Below are positions 1 to 7,550 of a stretch of 23,343 nt of DNA, piece by piece; position 1 is the stretch's first letter, and each line of letters begins with the position of its first letter. The position numbers and the translations under genes are program-made. The stretch covers positions 1 to 23,343 of the forward strand of contig CALFLO010000136.1 in NCBI GenBank assembly GCA_937880175.1, given 5' to 3'. Source of the DNA: an uncultured Gluconobacter sp. (GTDB lineage: Bacteria; Pseudomonadota; Alphaproteobacteria; Acetobacterales; Acetobacteraceae). The notes below the pieces were generated by a model, which was given only the letters and a program-made list of their open reading frames with translations, ran no database searches and had not been told where the DNA came from.

Positions 1-720
1 TGGACAATCGGGCTACAGGTCATCAACGTCAGCGTTCTGATCTGGCTGCTTTCCAAATTCCTGTGGCGCCCGATCTGCGCCGTCATTTCAGGTCGTCAGC
101 AGGAGATCGCGGCACAGCTTGCGCAGGTCACGGACGGACAGAAGCAGCTTGAAGCAGACCGCACGGCCATCCGGGACGCCCGCAACGGGTTCGAGCAGGA
201 AGGAGCCCGTATCGTGCAGCAGGCCCAGCAGGATGCCCAGAGCGCAAGACAGGCCATTCTGGCGAAGGCCCAGCAGGATGCCGCCGCTCTGGAGGAGGGC
301 GCAAAGCAGAGGATTGCGCAGGAAGAGGCAGAAAGTCAGGCGCGCTGGCGTTCGGACGCGGCGGCCCTGTCCTGCGATATTTCAGGTCGGCTTCTGGCGG
401 AGACTGGGTGTTGCAGCACGGCCCGCGACACGCTTTTCTCCAGACTTCTCAAAGCGATTGCGACACTTCCAGACAGGGAACGCCTCAGCCTGCGCGACGG
501 GTTCACATGCGCTACGGCTACGGCGCTCGATGCCACAGACCGTCAGACTTATGAAAATGCCCTTACAACGGCTGTCGGGGGAAACCCTTCCATCACATGG
601 GCCGTCGATCCTGACCTTGTGGAAGGGTTTGCCGTGAAGACGCCTTATCTGACGGTGGCCTCGAACTGGCAGGCCGATCTGGTCCGGATCAGGGAGGGGC
701 TGTCCCATGCCGGGCACTGA
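1..720 (+). CDS. atpF: ATP synthase subunit b with delta-like C-terminus, N-type ATPase (5' end cut off)
   Basis: The reading frame is open from the first base to a TGA at 718-720, giving 239 visible residues; the start lies outside the window. Residues 1-25 are hydrophobic (WTIGLQVINVSVLIWLLSKF), the end of the b-subunit membrane helix. A long charged Gln/Ala/Arg-rich helix follows to about residue 120, typical of the peripheral stalk. The last 90 residues resemble the C-terminal part of the OSCP/delta subunit, including a VDPDLVEGF segment that matches the delta 'Dp.liGG' region. As I recall for N-ATPases, a separate delta gene is absent and the b subunit is elongated; the sequence here fits. 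It overlaps atpA by 14 bases. Role: stator linking Fo to F1 at the cytoplasmic membrane. The identification as b is firm; the fused delta domain is an inference from pattern. Confidence 0.85.
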   Translation, partial: WTIGLQVINVSVLIWLLSKFLWRPICAVISGRQQEIAAQLAQVTDGQKQLEADRTAIRDARNGFEQEGARIVQQAQQDAQSARQAILAKAQQDAAALEEGAKQRIAQEEAESQARWRSDAAALSCDISGRLLAETGCCSTARDTLFSRLLKAIATLPDRERLSLRDGFTCATATALDATDRQTYENALTTAVGGNPSITWAVDPDLVEGFAVKTPYLTVASNWQADLVRIREGLSHAGH

Positions 721-2230
721 TCAGGCCGCCAGCTGGTTGGCATCGGCCCGCTCCAGCCTGACGGATATTGCCGCAGGACCCCAGACGGACCGGACGGGCC
801 GGGTCGAGGATATCGGAGACGGGATCGCCCTGATTTCCGGTCTTCCTGATGCGAAACTGGATGAGCTGCTGTCTTTCGGGAAGGGCCGCTACGGCTTTGT
901 GCATGGGCTGGAGGAAGACAGCATCGGCTGCATCCTTCTCAATAACGAGGGCACGATCGAAGCCGGGGATCCTGTGCAGGGGACCTCCGGTGTTGTGAGT
1001 GTGCCTGTTGGGCCGGAGCTGCTGGGGCGGGTGGTCGATCCGCTCGGCCGTCCGCTTGATGACAAGGGGCCGGTTCAGGCAGAAACCTGGCTTCCGGTCG
1101 AGCGACCCGCCCCTGCCATTATCGACCGGGAACTGGTGACCGAGCCCGTCCAGACGGGAACGCTTGCGATCGACGCGCTGTTTCCCATTGGACGGGGACA
1201 GCGCGAACTCATCGTCGGGGACAGGGCGACAGGCAAGACCACCATCGCGGTCGATGCCATTCTGTCCCAGAAGTCCAGCGACATGATCTGCGTCTATGTC
1301 GCCATCGGTCAGAAAACATCCAGCGTTCAGCGCGTGATCGAAACCATCAGGACGCGTGGCAATCCGGATCGGTGCATCGTCGTGGTCGCGCGTCCTGCCG
1401 AAGCGCCGGGTTTATGCTGGATTGCGCCTTTCGCGGCAATGAGCATGGCGGAATATTTCCGGGATCGTGGCCAGCATGCTCTTATCGTTTTCGACGACCT
1501 CTCCAAACATGCCGCAACCCATCGCGAGGTTTCCCTTCTCACCGGGCGTCCGCCGGGCCGTGAAGCCTATCCGGGCGATATCTTCTACGTTCATGCGCGT
1601 CTGCTGGAACGGGCAGCGAAGCTTTCGGCGGCAAAAGGCGCGGGTTCCCTGACAGCGCTCCCGGTGGCTGAAACCGAAGCGGGCAATCTCAGCGCCTATA
1701 TTCCGACCAACCTTATTTCCATCACCGACGGTCAGATCGTCCTGAATCGCACGCTGTTCGATCAGGGTCAGAAACCGGCTGTTGATGTGGGCGTCAGTGT
1801 CAGTCGTGTTGGCGGAGCCGCTCAGGCACCTATCCTGCGGTCGTCAGTCGGGACGCTGCGTCTGGACTATGCGCAGTTCGTCGAGCTTGAGGCATTTACC
1901 CGCTTTGGGGGGCTGCCTGATACGCATGTCCGGCAGCAACTGACGCGAGGGGCGCGTATTCGGGAAATCCTCCGTCAGGGGCCACATGCGCCGCTGGATC
2001 TGTTGCAGGAAGTCGCCCTTGTTACAGCCTCGCAGAACGGGTTTCTGGATGCTTTACCGGCAAAAAATATCCGGACCATCCAGAATAATCTGGTCGCTAA
2101 CCTGCGGCACAATGTGCCTGAGATAGTGACGGCAATAGAAAGCGGAGGCGCTCTCTCGGGCGAGCAGAAAGAGCGCTTTCTGGCCTGTCTGAAGCAGTCC
2201 GTGGAAAAGCTGGCATCAAGGGTGTTATGA
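707..2230 (+). CDS. atpA: ATP synthase subunit alpha, alternative N-type F1Fo ATPase
   Basis: The 507-residue product has the usual alpha-subunit length. Visible motifs are a P-loop GDRATGKT at 171-178 (most alpha subunits have GDRQTGKT), the Walker B-like segment ALIVFDDLSKHA, RPPGREAYPGDIFY, the ALPVAETEAGNLSAYIPTN region, and VSVSRVGGAAQ, which carries the arginine finger. Alpha binds nucleotide without catalysis and alternates with beta in the F1 hexamer. The stretch around CWIAPFAAMSMAEYFRD differs from the common LQYLAPYAG-type sequence of housekeeping alpha subunits, supporting a divergent second ATPase. The ATG at 707 lies inside the end of atpF and the gene ends in an ATGA overlap with atpG, so translation is probably coupled. 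The gene order b-alpha-gamma without an intervening delta gene matches the end of the N-ATPase operon (atpDCQRBEFAG). Confidence 0.96.
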   Translation: MPGTDQAASWLASARSSLTDIAAGPQTDRTGRVEDIGDGIALISGLPDAKLDELLSFGKGRYGFVHGLEEDSIGCILLNNEGTIEAGDPVQGTSGVVSVPVGPELLGRVVDPLGRPLDDKGPVQAETWLPVERPAPAIIDRELVTEPVQTGTLAIDALFPIGRGQRELIVGDRATGKTTIAVDAILSQKSSDMICVYVAIGQKTSSVQRVIETIRTRGNPDRCIVVVARPAEAPGLCWIAPFAAMSMAEYFRDRGQHALIVFDDLSKHAATHREVSLLTGRPPGREAYPGDIFYVHARLLERAAKLSAAKGAGSLTALPVAETEAGNLSAYIPTNLISITDGQIVLNRTLFDQGQKPAVDVGVSVSRVGGAAQAPILRSSVGTLRLDYAQFVELEAFTRFGGLPDTHVRQQLTRGARIREILRQGPHAPLDLLQEVALVTASQNGFLDALPAKNIRTIQNNLVANLRHNVPEIVTAIESGGALSGEQKERFLACLKQSVEKLASRVL

Positions 2231-3102
2231 CGGAGCGGTTGCAGGAGGTCACGGCCCGGATCGGGAACGTCAGGGAACTGGGCGGGATCGTAGACTCGAT
2301 GCGGAGCCTCGCTGCCGTCCGGGTCCAGCAGGCCCGAAGGGCTGCGCTCGCGGTCGAGGCCTATACCGGGACCATACACGACGCGCTGGTCCGTATCGCG
2401 CCGCTACTTCCTGCCGATCTGGATTCGCGATTTTCGGAGAAAATGGGAAAGACTGGTGCAATTGTCTTCTGTGCGGAGCAGGGCTTTGCGGGCCTGTTCA
2501 GCGAACATGTTCTTGATGCCCTGCAAGGTGATGAAAAAGAGCATCTCTTCCTGATCGGAACGCGGGGCAACGCCATCGCCCGTGCCAGAGGCCTCACGGC
2601 AAAATGGACCGCGCCTGCAGTTCAGAGCCCGGCTTCGGTGCCAGCACTCGCTGACAGTATTGCAACGGAAATCGGGCGGCAGGTCATGGCTGGAGACCTT
2701 AGCCGTATCAGGCTCATTGTCTGCCAGTTATCGGAGCAGAAAAAACCGACAGTCACCCGGCAGTCGCTTTTTCCGCTGGAGAAGGCCGTCCTGCAAAAAA
2801 AGCAGACGCGTGGGCCGGAGCCGCTGCTCAATGTCGAACCGCAAAAACTTATGACCGATCTGGTGGCGGATTATATCTTTTCCCAGCTTTGCCTTGCAGC
2901 CCTGAAATCCTTTGGAGCAGAGAACCAGGCCCGCAGCGAGCGGATGACGGCCGCGCATCATGAAATCACGCGACAGCTCAAATCTCTGGAACAGCTTCAG
3001 AGAACTGTCCGTCAGGAAGAAATTACGTCCGAGATCATAGAACTCGTGTCCGGGCCGACGCTTGCGAAACTTAAACGCTTTCATCGTTCTTCACGAGAAT
3101 GA
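2227..3102 (+). CDS. atpG: ATP synthase subunit gamma, alternative N-type F1Fo ATPase
   Basis: The 291-residue product has the two coiled-coil helices of gamma. The N-terminal helix begins TERLQEVTARIGNVRELGGI and includes MRSLAAVRVQQARRA. The C-terminal helix contains SERMTAAHHEITRQLKSLEQ and a RQEEITSEIIELVSG segment, the counterpart of the usual RQa.IT.El.EIv.Ga ending. The middle is less conserved than in housekeeping gamma subunits. Gamma is the rotating central stalk inside the alpha3beta3 ring. The start codon overlaps the atpA stop (ATGA at 2227-2230). In the N-ATPase layout atpG is the last gene, which fits here: the next gene is an unrelated small lipoprotein after about 90 bases. 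I see no clear terminator hairpin in that gap. Confidence 0.93.
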   Translation: MTERLQEVTARIGNVRELGGIVDSMRSLAAVRVQQARRAALAVEAYTGTIHDALVRIAPLLPADLDSRFSEKMGKTGAIVFCAEQGFAGLFSEHVLDALQGDEKEHLFLIGTRGNAIARARGLTAKWTAPAVQSPASVPALADSIATEIGRQVMAGDLSRIRLIVCQLSEQKKPTVTRQSLFPLEKAVLQKKQTRGPEPLLNVEPQKLMTDLVADYIFSQLCLAALKSFGAENQARSERMTAAHHEITRQLKSLEQLQRTVRQEEITSEIIELVSGPTLAKLKRFHRSSRE

Positions 3103-3192
3103 ACGGGTTGGCCGACGATCATTTCAGAGGACGGAACTGAATGCGGGCATTGCCGTTACAAGAGGCCTGACACTTTTCCAAGGACAGTCCTT

Positions 3193-3360
3193 ATGCGTAA
3201 ATCAGTTCTGCTTCTGCTCGTTCTTTCGGTTTCCTGTGTGACGCTGACGGCATGTGAACATCACCGGACATTTGGCGAAAAGGTCCGTGACACCGTAGAT
3301 CCGCCGAAAGGCCCGATTGAACGCGCAGGCCGTTCCGTCGATCGATCGCTCGGAAATTAA
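3193..3360 (+). CDS. small predicted lipoprotein, 55 aa
   Basis: ATG at 3193 opens a 55-codon frame ending TAA at 3358-3360, with an AAGGA ribosome binding site about 9 bases upstream. The product has a charged start (MRKS), a hydrophobic core (VLLLLVLSVSCVTL) and a lipobox LTAC, so Cys21 would be the lipidated residue after signal peptidase II cleavage. The mature part is only about 35 residues, hydrophilic, with a DPPKGPIERAGRS segment. The layout resembles entericidin-like small envelope lipoproteins, but I do not recognise a specific family and assign no function. The last four bases (TTAA) are shared with the convergent MFS gene, each strand supplying a TAA stop. Confidence 0.72.
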   Translation: MRKSVLLLLVLSVSCVTLTACEHHRTFGEKVRDTVDPPKGPIERAGRSVDRSLGN

Positions 3361-4616
3361 GGCCTGTCCTGCATCGAGATTGGGGCCCGAACCAGCAGGA
3401 GTGAGAGCGCTCCTGCGCCAATCAGTGCAGCCGAACACATGTACCAGGCCATATCGAACCGCCCGGTATAGGACACGATATAGCCTGTCACGATCGGGGC
3501 AAAAAGTCCCAGGGAGTTACTGCACGTCAGTGTAACCCCTGTGACGGTCCCGATCTTGTCACCGTCTTCAATCAGATCTGTTAGCAGGGCCGTATTGGCA
3601 CCGTTTGCTGCAATCAGACACGCGAGTGATCCGCCGAGAATGAAGAGGATCGGCGTCATGGTGTGGAAATGGGGCAGAAAGCCGATCGTTGCAGCGCCTG
3701 CGAGACAGAAGGCGACGATGAAGCGGCGGCGCGGCGGGTGAATACCGTTGCGGAACGTGATGTGTTCCAGAATACGTCCAATAATAATGGCGCCGAGGGC
3801 GGCAGCAAGATAACAGAGCGCTGTCCGGTTACCGGTTCCGGTAATATCGATATGAAGTTCGTGAATGAGATAGAGCGGCATCCAGGACATGACCAGAAAG
3901 TTCAGATAGTTCTGCGTGCACTGGACGACGAGAATTCCGAGAAAGGACCTGGAGCGGAACAGGTTGCGCACTGACGTGAATGAAAAAGTCGCGCGGGCAG
4001 GGGCGGAGGCTTTTTCGGCCGGGGCATGATAGACCATCCACCAGATGGCGGCCCAGATCAGCCCGATGACGCCGAGTGCCATGAACTCGAAGCGCCAGCC
4101 GAAGAGCGCAATCAGATAGGCCCCTGCGATCGTGCCGCCAGCCAGGCCAAGCTGCATGCCGGTGAGCAGGACCGTCATGACCGAACCACGCTCCTTGGGG
4201 AGCGCCCAGTTGCGGACGACGGTTGCGCCTACGCCAAAAGTCGGTGCTTCACCTACGCCGAGGAGAACGCGCGTCATCAGGAACTGCGTGATGTTATGAA
4301 CCATCCCGCCCAGCAGCATCGCAAAAGACCATATCGAAACGGCTAGGCTGCCGATCAGGCGCGCTCCCTTGCGGTCGAGCAGCATGGTCGAGGGGAGATT
4401 CAGCAGGAAATACGACCACAGGAAGCTGGACGAGACCCAGCCCATCTGTACCGGCGACAGCGTGAACTCCTTGCCAAGTGTGGGCAGCGCAATGGACAGG
4501 GCCGCCCGGTCACCGTAGCTGATGACGTACATCAGAAAGACAAGCAGAAAAAATATGTAGCGAGACGGAATGTTCCGCTTCCGGGATGGGGACGGTGTGG
4601 CTTGATCGGGTGTCAC
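3357..4616 (-). CDS. MFS transporter, anion:cation symporter type
   Basis: The 419-residue protein has about 12 predicted membrane segments with the MFS layout. After a polar N-terminus the first helix reads FFLLVFLMYVISYGDRAALS, followed by ALPTLGKEFTLSPVQMGWV. This is typical of the anion:cation symporter family, which contains galactonate, glucarate and phthalate-type carriers. The motif LLDRKGARLIG is the family A-motif in loop 2-3. The substrate is unknown; an organic acid is the family-based guess. The start is a GTG at 4616 with GGAGA eight bases upstream; an ATG in that leader would give only a three-codon frame ending at the GTGA. It lies 83 bases downstream of the EamA gene on the same strand, so the two may be cotranscribed. 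It ends by sharing TTAA with the convergent lipoprotein gene. Confidence 0.9.
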   Translation of the reverse strand: MTPDQATPSPSRKRNIPSRYIFFLLVFLMYVISYGDRAALSIALPTLGKEFTLSPVQMGWVSSSFLWSYFLLNLPSTMLLDRKGARLIGSLAVSIWSFAMLLGGMVHNITQFLMTRVLLGVGEAPTFGVGATVVRNWALPKERGSVMTVLLTGMQLGLAGGTIAGAYLIALFGWRFEFMALGVIGLIWAAIWWMVYHAPAEKASAPARATFSFTSVRNLFRSRSFLGILVVQCTQNYLNFLVMSWMPLYLIHELHIDITGTGNRTALCYLAAALGAIIIGRILEHITFRNGIHPPRRRFIVAFCLAGAATIGFLPHFHTMTPILFILGGSLACLIAANGANTALLTDLIEDGDKIGTVTGVTLTCSNSLGLFAPIVTGYIVSYTGRFDMAWYMCSAALIGAGALSLLLVRAPISMQDRP

Positions 4617-4699
4617 GCTGTCATTCTCCGGGGATTTCTATCGCTTCGGGTGGGGGCGAAATCAGGGATGGAATTGGGAAAGAAGAAAGGGAGGAGGGA

Positions 4700-5617
4700 T
4701 CAGGAGCCTTCCGCCGCCTCGACTGTTGCGGTGACGGTCGTCCGGGCTTTCGAGGCCCGGTCGTGGCGGAGCATCCAGATGCCTGAGCCAATGATCAGAA
4801 CGGCGCCCACAGCCATTGCGGAACTGGGAATTTCGCCAAAGCCGAACCAGCCGATCAGCGCGGCCCAGAGCAGGCCCGTATAGGCGAAAGGCCCGATGGC
4901 CGAGACCTGTGTGGATGCGAACGCCTCGGTCTGGAGAACCTGTGCGATGCCGGCAAAAGCCCCGACAACCACAAGACACAGAGCATCCTGCCAGCCGGGT
5001 GTCACCCAGATGAAGGGGAGCGGCGCGGCTGTCATGGCGGTCATGAGAATGGCCTGCCAGAGCGAAATTGTCGTGCTGGCTTCCGTGGCGGAAAGCTGGC
5101 GGATCTGCATGGTCGTGAGGGCGCCGACCGCACCCTGCGTAAGTGCGAGCAGATAGATGATAGTGGAAACGGACGTTGCGTCCGTATTGAGGAGCCCTTT
5201 CCCCAGAGCGACCACCACGACACCCGCAAACCCGATCAGAACCGCAATCCAGCGCTGCAGGGAAGGACGTTCGCCCAGAAGCGGGATCGAGAGCAGAACC
5301 AGAAACAGCGGCTGGGTGTAGGAAAGGACCTGCTGTTCCGCCAGCGGCAGACGCGTCACGGTAATGACGACCATGATCATGCTGATCAACCCGATAACCG
5401 AGCGGATGAGATGACCTTTGAAGTGATGTGTCTTGAGGATAATGCCTGTTCTGGAGGCAATCAGAAGAACAAAGGGGAGGGAGAACAGGTTGCGAAAGAA
5501 AATGATTTCAAGCGCGGGAAGTCTTGTCCCTGTCAGTTTCTGAAGTGCATTCAGCGCCGCAACGAAAAAAGTGGCTGATGCCAGAAGCACTGCACCGCGT
5601 TTCAGATCATGCTTCAT
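4700..5617 (-). CDS. EamA/DMT family permease
   Basis: The 305-residue product is almost entirely hydrophobic, with about 10 membrane segments in two EamA repeats. The first repeat starts near AVLLASATFFVAALNALQKL and includes IIFFRNLFSLPFVLL. The second contains LWQAILMTAMTAAPLPF and TGLLWAALIGWFGFGEIPSS. Each repeat ends with the acidic 'GE' signature (LLGERPSLQRWIAVLIGFAG; FGEIPSSAMAVGAVLIIGSG). Members of this family export or import amino acids, nucleotides and other metabolites, and the substrate cannot be read from sequence. The start is the ATG at 5617 with only a weak GGGG upstream. It follows pxpA by 164 bases on the same strand, so it may belong to a separate transcript. Reasonable alternative: a drug/metabolite exporter with no link to the pxp genes. 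Confidence 0.9.
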   Translation of the reverse strand: MKHDLKRGAVLLASATFFVAALNALQKLTGTRLPALEIIFFRNLFSLPFVLLIASRTGIILKTHHFKGHLIRSVIGLISMIMVVITVTRLPLAEQQVLSYTQPLFLVLLSIPLLGERPSLQRWIAVLIGFAGVVVVALGKGLLNTDATSVSTIIYLLALTQGAVGALTTMQIRQLSATEASTTISLWQAILMTAMTAAPLPFIWVTPGWQDALCLVVVGAFAGIAQVLQTEAFASTQVSAIGPFAYTGLLWAALIGWFGFGEIPSSAMAVGAVLIIGSGIWMLRHDRASKARTTVTATVEAAEGS

Positions 5618-5761
5618 GACAACTCATACCCCGATGCACGATACTGACGCAGCAGTGCTTTGATAGCGGATCCAGAAACGTTGCAGGAATGATCTCCGGC
5701 GACGTTCTGAAAACGTAACGCATGTTTATGAAATCCAGCCATAGGAACTTCTGGCGTCGTA

Positions 5762-5776
5762 ATAAGGATTTCTTAT
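5762..5776. promoter_or_regulatory. ATA-N9-TAT site between pxpA and the EamA gene
   Basis: The sequence ATAAGGATTTCTTAT has the ATA-N9-TAT half-site pattern reported for Nac-type LysR regulators, with 5-base inverted arms ATAAG and CTTAT. It lies just after the pxpA stop, about 145-160 bases upstream of the EamA start. It could equally be a weak AT-rich hairpin at the end of the pxp transcript. It is listed because the same pattern occurs at 12946 and 15648 beside the Nac-like regulator gene. Confidence 0.25.
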
Positions 5777-5781
5777 GGGTG

Positions 5782-6549
5782 TCAGTCGTGAAGCTGGAAG
5801 GCCGGTGTCAGGACTGCCCCGGTGGCCTCGATTTCCGAGCGGATGGCTTTTGCGAGTTCCAGTGAACCGGGCGTGTCACTGTGGACCAGAATGGACTGGG
5901 CCTTGACCTCAAGCCGGGATCCCACGGAAGTCGTAACAGAGCCATCTTCAAGGAACTGTCTTACACGGGCCTTGATGGCAGACAGATCATGGATGACGGC
6001 TCCGGGCTGACCACGAGGGACCAGCGCGCCAAGGCTTGTATAGGCACGATCCGCGAGGAAAAGGGTCTGGACACGAAGGCCTGCCTTATCCGCTGCGCGC
6101 TCCGTAAGCTGTCCCGGCATGCAGAATATTGTCAGTTCCCGATCCAGCGCCGCAATGGCGCGGGCAAGACGCAGGGCGAGCGCTTCGTCGGCATTGGCCA
6201 TATTCCCGAAAGCCGCATGATAACTGACATGGGTCACGCGGTGGCCATGCAGGGCCGCCACAGCCTGAAGGGCACCGATCTGGTAGACCATCATGGCTTC
6301 CATATCAGCATCTGAAATGGCCATGGATCGGCGACCAAAGCCGATGAGATCGGGCAGTCCCGGATGCGCGCCGATCCCGACGCCTTTTTCCTTCGCGAGC
6401 TGAACGGTCCGGTTCATGATCGCATAATCGCCAGCATGAAAGCCGCAGGCGATATTGGCGGACGAGATGACGTCCATCAGCCCGTCGTCATCGGCGATGC
6501 GCCAGCGGCCAAAGCCTTCGCCCATATCGGAATTGAGGTCGATCTTCAT
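5782..6549 (-). CDS. pxpA: 5-oxoprolinase subunit PxpA (LamB/YcsF family)
   Basis: The 255-residue protein starts with the family signature: IDLNSDMGEGFGRW, then SANIACGFHAGDYAIMNRT, then GIGAHPGLPDLIGFGRR. Length and motif order match PxpA/YcsF. With PxpB and PxpC it forms the ATP-dependent 5-oxoprolinase that opens 5-oxo-L-proline to glutamate in the cytoplasm, a damage-repair and salvage reaction for cyclised glutamine and glutathione products. The start ATG overlaps the pxpC stop (ATGA, 6546-6549) and has a strong GGAGG seven bases upstream inside pxpC. It is the last gene of the pxpB-pxpC-pxpA set. In this genome a biotin carboxylase operon lies divergent to the set, so a biotin-linked variant of the reaction is possible but unproven. 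Confidence 0.94.
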   Translation of the reverse strand: MKIDLNSDMGEGFGRWRIADDDGLMDVISSANIACGFHAGDYAIMNRTVQLAKEKGVGIGAHPGLPDLIGFGRRSMAISDADMEAMMVYQIGALQAVAALHGHRVTHVSYHAAFGNMANADEALALRLARAIAALDRELTIFCMPGQLTERAADKAGLRVQTLFLADRAYTSLGALVPRGQPGAVIHDLSAIKARVRQFLEDGSVTTSVGSRLEVKAQSILVHSDTPGSLELAKAIRSEIEATGAVLTPAFQLHD

Positions 6550-7550
6550 GCTTTGCCTCCGGGTTTTGCGCCGTTTCGGGACTGACTGGACGCGCGATAA
6601 TGGGCCACCATCAGGCGCAGGTCGTCCAGATAGCTGTTGATCGGCTGTTCGGCGTCAACGCCTGCTTTGTGGTTACATTCCACAAAGCAGATGGACGTCC
6701 CGATCCGGGCCTGAGCCAGACGCCAGAGATCGGATTCGATCACGGTTGCGACGCGCGGATAACCGCCAGCTGTGTTGGCGTCGGCAAGCTGGACGATAGG
6801 TTCACCCGCTGGCGGGACCTGCACGATACCCGGAATGATGCCGTATGACCGCAGTTCCACCTGTTCGAGCAAAGCCAGTGGTGCGCCGCTGAGACGATAT
6901 CCGATGCGGTTGCTCTGTGGCGTGATGCGCCACGGCTGGGTCCAGAAGCGCTCTCGGGAGTCTTCGGTGAAACGGGTATGATCCGTTCCCGGGATGGCGC
7001 GGAGCGTGATGGTTTTTTCTTCGCAGGGTGCCGTGTCCAGAACCCGTGCAGGCGGGACAGCGCCATAGCCTGAGAGATGCTCGGCCGCAGGCTGCGTTAC
7101 AAGCTGGTCCCCGACTTCAAGAAACCGTCCTTCAACCCCGCCAAAACTGCCGCGAAGCTGCGTGCTGCGTGAGCCCAGCACAACCGGAACGTCTATGCCG
7201 CCGCCAACGCAGACATATCCCCGGGCGCCTGTTTTCGGGATGCCTACCTGCAGGATCTGCCCGGCAGTGGCCGTTTCAACCGACCACGCGAGCACCGGTT
7301 TGCCGTCCAGTGTTATGGGAGCATCAATGCCAGTGACGGCAAAGCTGGTCGGGGTCTCGAAGCGGATCACAAAGGGATAGGTCTGAAGTTCGATGCACGC
7401 ATCGTCGGCCCTGTTGCCAAGGAGGCAATTCCCGATTTTCAGGGCCAGCGGGTCCATGACGCCCGAACTGCCAACGCCCAGATTGCGAAATCCCGGGCGC
7501 CCCAGATCCTGCACGGTGTTGAGAGGTGCTGTCTCGAGGATCGTGATCAC
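6546..7550 (-). CDS. pxpC: 5-oxoprolinase subunit PxpC (biotin-dependent carboxyltransferase-like, KipA family)
   Basis: The 334-residue protein begins ITILETAPLNTVQDLGRPGF and continues GSSGVMDPLALKIGN, the N-terminal signature of the KipA/PxpC family, which is homologous to the carboxyltransferase domain of urea carboxylase and allophanate hydrolase subunit 2. Further family blocks are RPVL-like ITLDGKPVLAWSVE, SNRIGYRLSGAPL, and IPGIVQVPPAGEPIVQLADA near the C-terminus. PxpC acts with PxpB in ATP-dependent activation of 5-oxoproline. It overlaps pxpB by four bases at its start and pxpA by four at its end, so the three subunits are translationally coupled. The domain's homology to biotin-dependent carboxyltransferases is notable next to the biotin carboxylase and carrier genes across the divergent promoter. 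Confidence 0.93.
   Translation of the reverse strand: MITILETAPLNTVQDLGRPGFRNLGVGSSGVMDPLALKIGNCLLGNRADDACIELQTYPFVIRFETPTSFAVTGIDAPITLDGKPVLAWSVETATAGQILQVGIPKTGARGYVCVGGGIDVPVVLGSRSTQLRGSFGGVEGRFLEVGDQLVTQPAAEHLSGYGAVPPARVLDTAPCEEKTITLRAIPGTDHTRFTEDSRERFWTQPWRITPQSNRIGYRLSGAPLALLEQVELRSYGIIPGIVQVPPAGEPIVQLADANTAGGYPRVATVIESDLWRLAQARIGTSICFVECNHKAGVDAEQPINSYLDDLRLMVAHYRASSQSRNGAKPGGKA

Noticed and set aside
5702..5716. Inverted repeat ACGTT-N5-AACGT upstream of the EamA gene
   Set aside because: Five-base arms in a short gap are expected by chance, and no second copy was seen in the window.
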